7,167 bases of DNA from Opitutia bacterium. Lineage in GTDB: Bacteria > Verrucomicrobiota > Verrucomicrobiia > Opitutales > UBA953. The translations under genes and the position numbers were made by a program. Numbering within the stretch: the stretch's first letter is position 1; every line of letters begins with the position of its first letter. The stretch lies in contig CANHHS010000075.1 in assembly GCA_947460445.1 (NCBI GenBank), forward strand, positions 1 to 7,167. The letters are read 5' to 3'. Shown here piece after piece: positions 5,668 through 7,167 of the stretch. The notes below the pieces were generated by a model that searched no databases, was not told where the DNA came from, and worked only from the letters and a program-made list of their open reading frames with translations.

Positions 5668-7167
5668 TTACTGTCCGCGACCCATCTTATCAGTCACGGC
5701 AGGGCTACCGTCTTCCTTGCGATAGTTAACTTTAGCGGCGTCCAGGAGCTTCAAGTGATTGTCAAGGCGTCCCTTGAAGTTTTTCCATTCACGGCCTTCT
5801 TGGGGCGACCAGACTACTTCAGCCAAAGCACAGGCGCGAGGGAAGGCCATGTACTCAACCTTGTTCCAGTTGAAGTTATATTCCGACCAGAGCTGAGCTT
5901 GGCATCCGATGACGTGCTTAGCCTGTTCAGGGGTGAAATCGCCGGGTACAGGGTTGAGGGAGTAAACCTTTTCGATCGGGAGGTTGCCGCCGATGACCTC
6001 GAACTGTGTGCCCTTGGGTGTGCCGCCTTGTCCGTAGTCGAAGTAGGTATGCGAAGTAGGGGCCATGACGATGTCGTTGCCGTTATTGACGGCGTGGTGA
6101 GCCCATTTCCAATCACGCCAGACCATCATAGTGGCAGTTTTGGAAAGTCCGCCTTCTTGAATTTCGTCCCAGCCGATGAGCTTTTTACCACGGGCTGCGA
6201 GGAGCTTCTCAACGCGCTTGATAAAGTAGGACTGGAGTTCATGGGAGTTTTTAAGTCCTTCGCGCTTGATAATGTCTTTGGCGAATGCGGAGTTATCCCA
6301 TTGATTCTTGGGAGCCTCGTCGCCGCCGATGTGGAAGTATGCGCCCGGGAAGATAGGGCAAAGTTCAGCGAAGACGTCGTCAATAAAGCGGAAGGTTTCT
6401 TCCTTGGGGGCAAAGATATACGGCAGCACACCCCAGCGGCTGTTTACCTTCGGGGCGTAGCCTTTGACGTCGGTGTTTCCGAGTTCAGGGTAAGACGCAA
6501 TCGCTCCAGCGGCATGACCTGGCATCTCAATTTCTGGTACCACGGTGATATGCAGTTTTGTTGCATAGGCCACGACCTCGCGAAGGTCGTCTTGAGTGTA
6601 GAAGCCGCCATAGCGCTTGCCGTCACCCTTGTTGCGGTCGCCCATTAATGGGGACTCATCGCGCCAAGAGCCAATCTGGGTTAATTTTGGGTATTTCTTG
6701 ATTTCTACGCGCCAACCTTGGTCCTCGGTGAGGTGCCAATGGAATGTGTTGAACTTGTGCATCGCCATCAAATCCAAGAAGCGCTTCACGTGTTCTTTGC
6801 CAAAGAAATGTCGACCTTCGTCGAGCATCATGCCGCGCCATGCGAAGCGTGGCTTGTCGCGGATGATGCCAGGGGGTAAGTAGGTTTTTCCGTCGTTACC
6901 TTTGTAGGTGGCTTGCAAGAGGGTTTGGTAAGCGTAGAAAGCGCCCGCTGCGGTGCGTGCCGAAATGATTACTGGCTGGGCGGGCTCAGCGCTAATGGTG
7001 TAACCCTCATCGCCCACTTCAAAGGTGTTGATTGGGGCTGTGACTTGGACGAGTTGAATGGTTGTGCCATTGCTGGGGCCTTTAAAGGCCGAGCGAATGA
7101 GTTCGGCTTCGGCAGCGAAGGCGGCGGGAGCTTCAACCTTTGCTCCGGTCAGGATCGTCGCAGATGC
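5668..7167 (-). CDS. Beta-N-acetylhexosaminidase, glycoside hydrolase family 20, partial at 5' end
   Basis: GH20 enzymes remove terminal beta-linked GlcNAc or GalNAc from chitin oligomers and glycans by substrate-assisted catalysis. The frame stays open to the right edge, giving 499 visible residues without the true start; the GTG at 7017 is internal. Residues 1 to about 95 resemble the GH20b accessory domain (ending TAAGAFYAYQTLLQ). The TIM-barrel follows: DEGRHF with substrate-binding R119, FHWHLTEDQGW (142-151), PEIEMPGH ending at H218, and HIGGDEAP carrying the catalytic pair D283 and E284 (bases 6316-6321). Then come GWDEI (332-336), TSHTYFDY (371-378), LWSEY (426-430) and EYMAFPRACALAEVVWSP (438-455). 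The protein ends about 45 residues after the barrel, with no extra C-terminal domain. Export is common in the family, but the signal region is outside the window. A strong terminator follows. Confidence 0.96.
   Translation of the reverse strand, partial: ASATILTGAKVEAPAAFAAEAELIRSAFKGPSNGTTIQLVQVTAPINTFEVGDEGYTISAEPAQPVIISARTAAGAFYAYQTLLQATYKGNDGKTYLPPGIIRDKPRFAWRGMMLDEGRHFFGKEHVKRFLDLMAMHKFNTFHWHLTEDQGWRVEIKKYPKLTQIGSWRDESPLMGDRNKGDGKRYGGFYTQDDLREVVAYATKLHITVVPEIEMPGHAAGAIASYPELGNTDVKGYAPKVNSRWGVLPYIFAPKEETFRFIDDVFAELCPIFPGAYFHIGGDEAPKNQWDNSAFAKDIIKREGLKNSHELQSYFIKRVEKLLAARGKKLIGWDEIQEGGLSKTATMMVWRDWKWAHHAVNNGNDIVMAPTSHTYFDYGQGGTPKGTQFEVIGGNLPIEKVYSLNPVPGDFTPEQAKHVIGCQAQLWSEYNFNWNKVEYMAFPRACALAEVVWSPQEGREWKNFKGRLDNHLKLLDAAKVNYRKEDGSPAVTDKMGRGQ

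Noticed and set aside
5755..6648. Long 297-codon plus-strand open frame
   Set aside because: It is antisense to the GH20 catalytic domain, which has every family motif. The long open frame is a by-product of codon bias in the real gene.

Overview
The window reads as an ordinary, densely coded bacterial chromosome segment. My best guess for the source is a Verrucomicrobiota-type bacterium (Opitutae-like). This is an inference from the style of the GlgC and GH20 proteins and the weak Shine-Dalgarno sequences, and it has not been tested by any search. I see no tRNA, rRNA, CRISPR array, transposase, integrase or phage gene.

Left part (1-3001, minus strand): a compact three-gene run transcribed right to left. 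It starts with glgC (glucose-1-phosphate adenylyltransferase, the committed step of glycogen synthesis). It continues into an uncharacterised five-helix membrane protein through a TAATG stop/start overlap. It then reaches a BaiN/YhiN/HI0933-type FAD-dependent oxidoreductase through a TGA-g-ATG junction, and that gene runs off the left edge. The junctions imply co-transcription, but the three products have no obvious shared pathway.

Middle (3061-5600, plus strand): head-to-head with glgC lies a YycJ/WalJ-like metallo-beta-lactamase-fold hydrolase. A gap of about 150 bp follows, containing two perfect 9-bp inverted repeats. After it comes a 521-residue protein of unknown function that is probably exported. 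Its stretches are visibly more AT-rich than the hydrolase gene before it.

Right part (5615-7167): a strong bidirectional terminator serves both the exported protein and a convergent gene. That gene is a GH20 beta-N-acetylhexosaminidase with an intact Asp-Glu catalytic pair, and its N-terminus lies beyond the right edge.

Taken together, the recognisable genes cover storage polysaccharide synthesis (glgC), amino-sugar glycan breakdown (GH20) and general housekeeping. Nothing here convincingly amounts to a new system. The least explained items are the membrane protein with a repeated LWAVxR motif and the exported protein.
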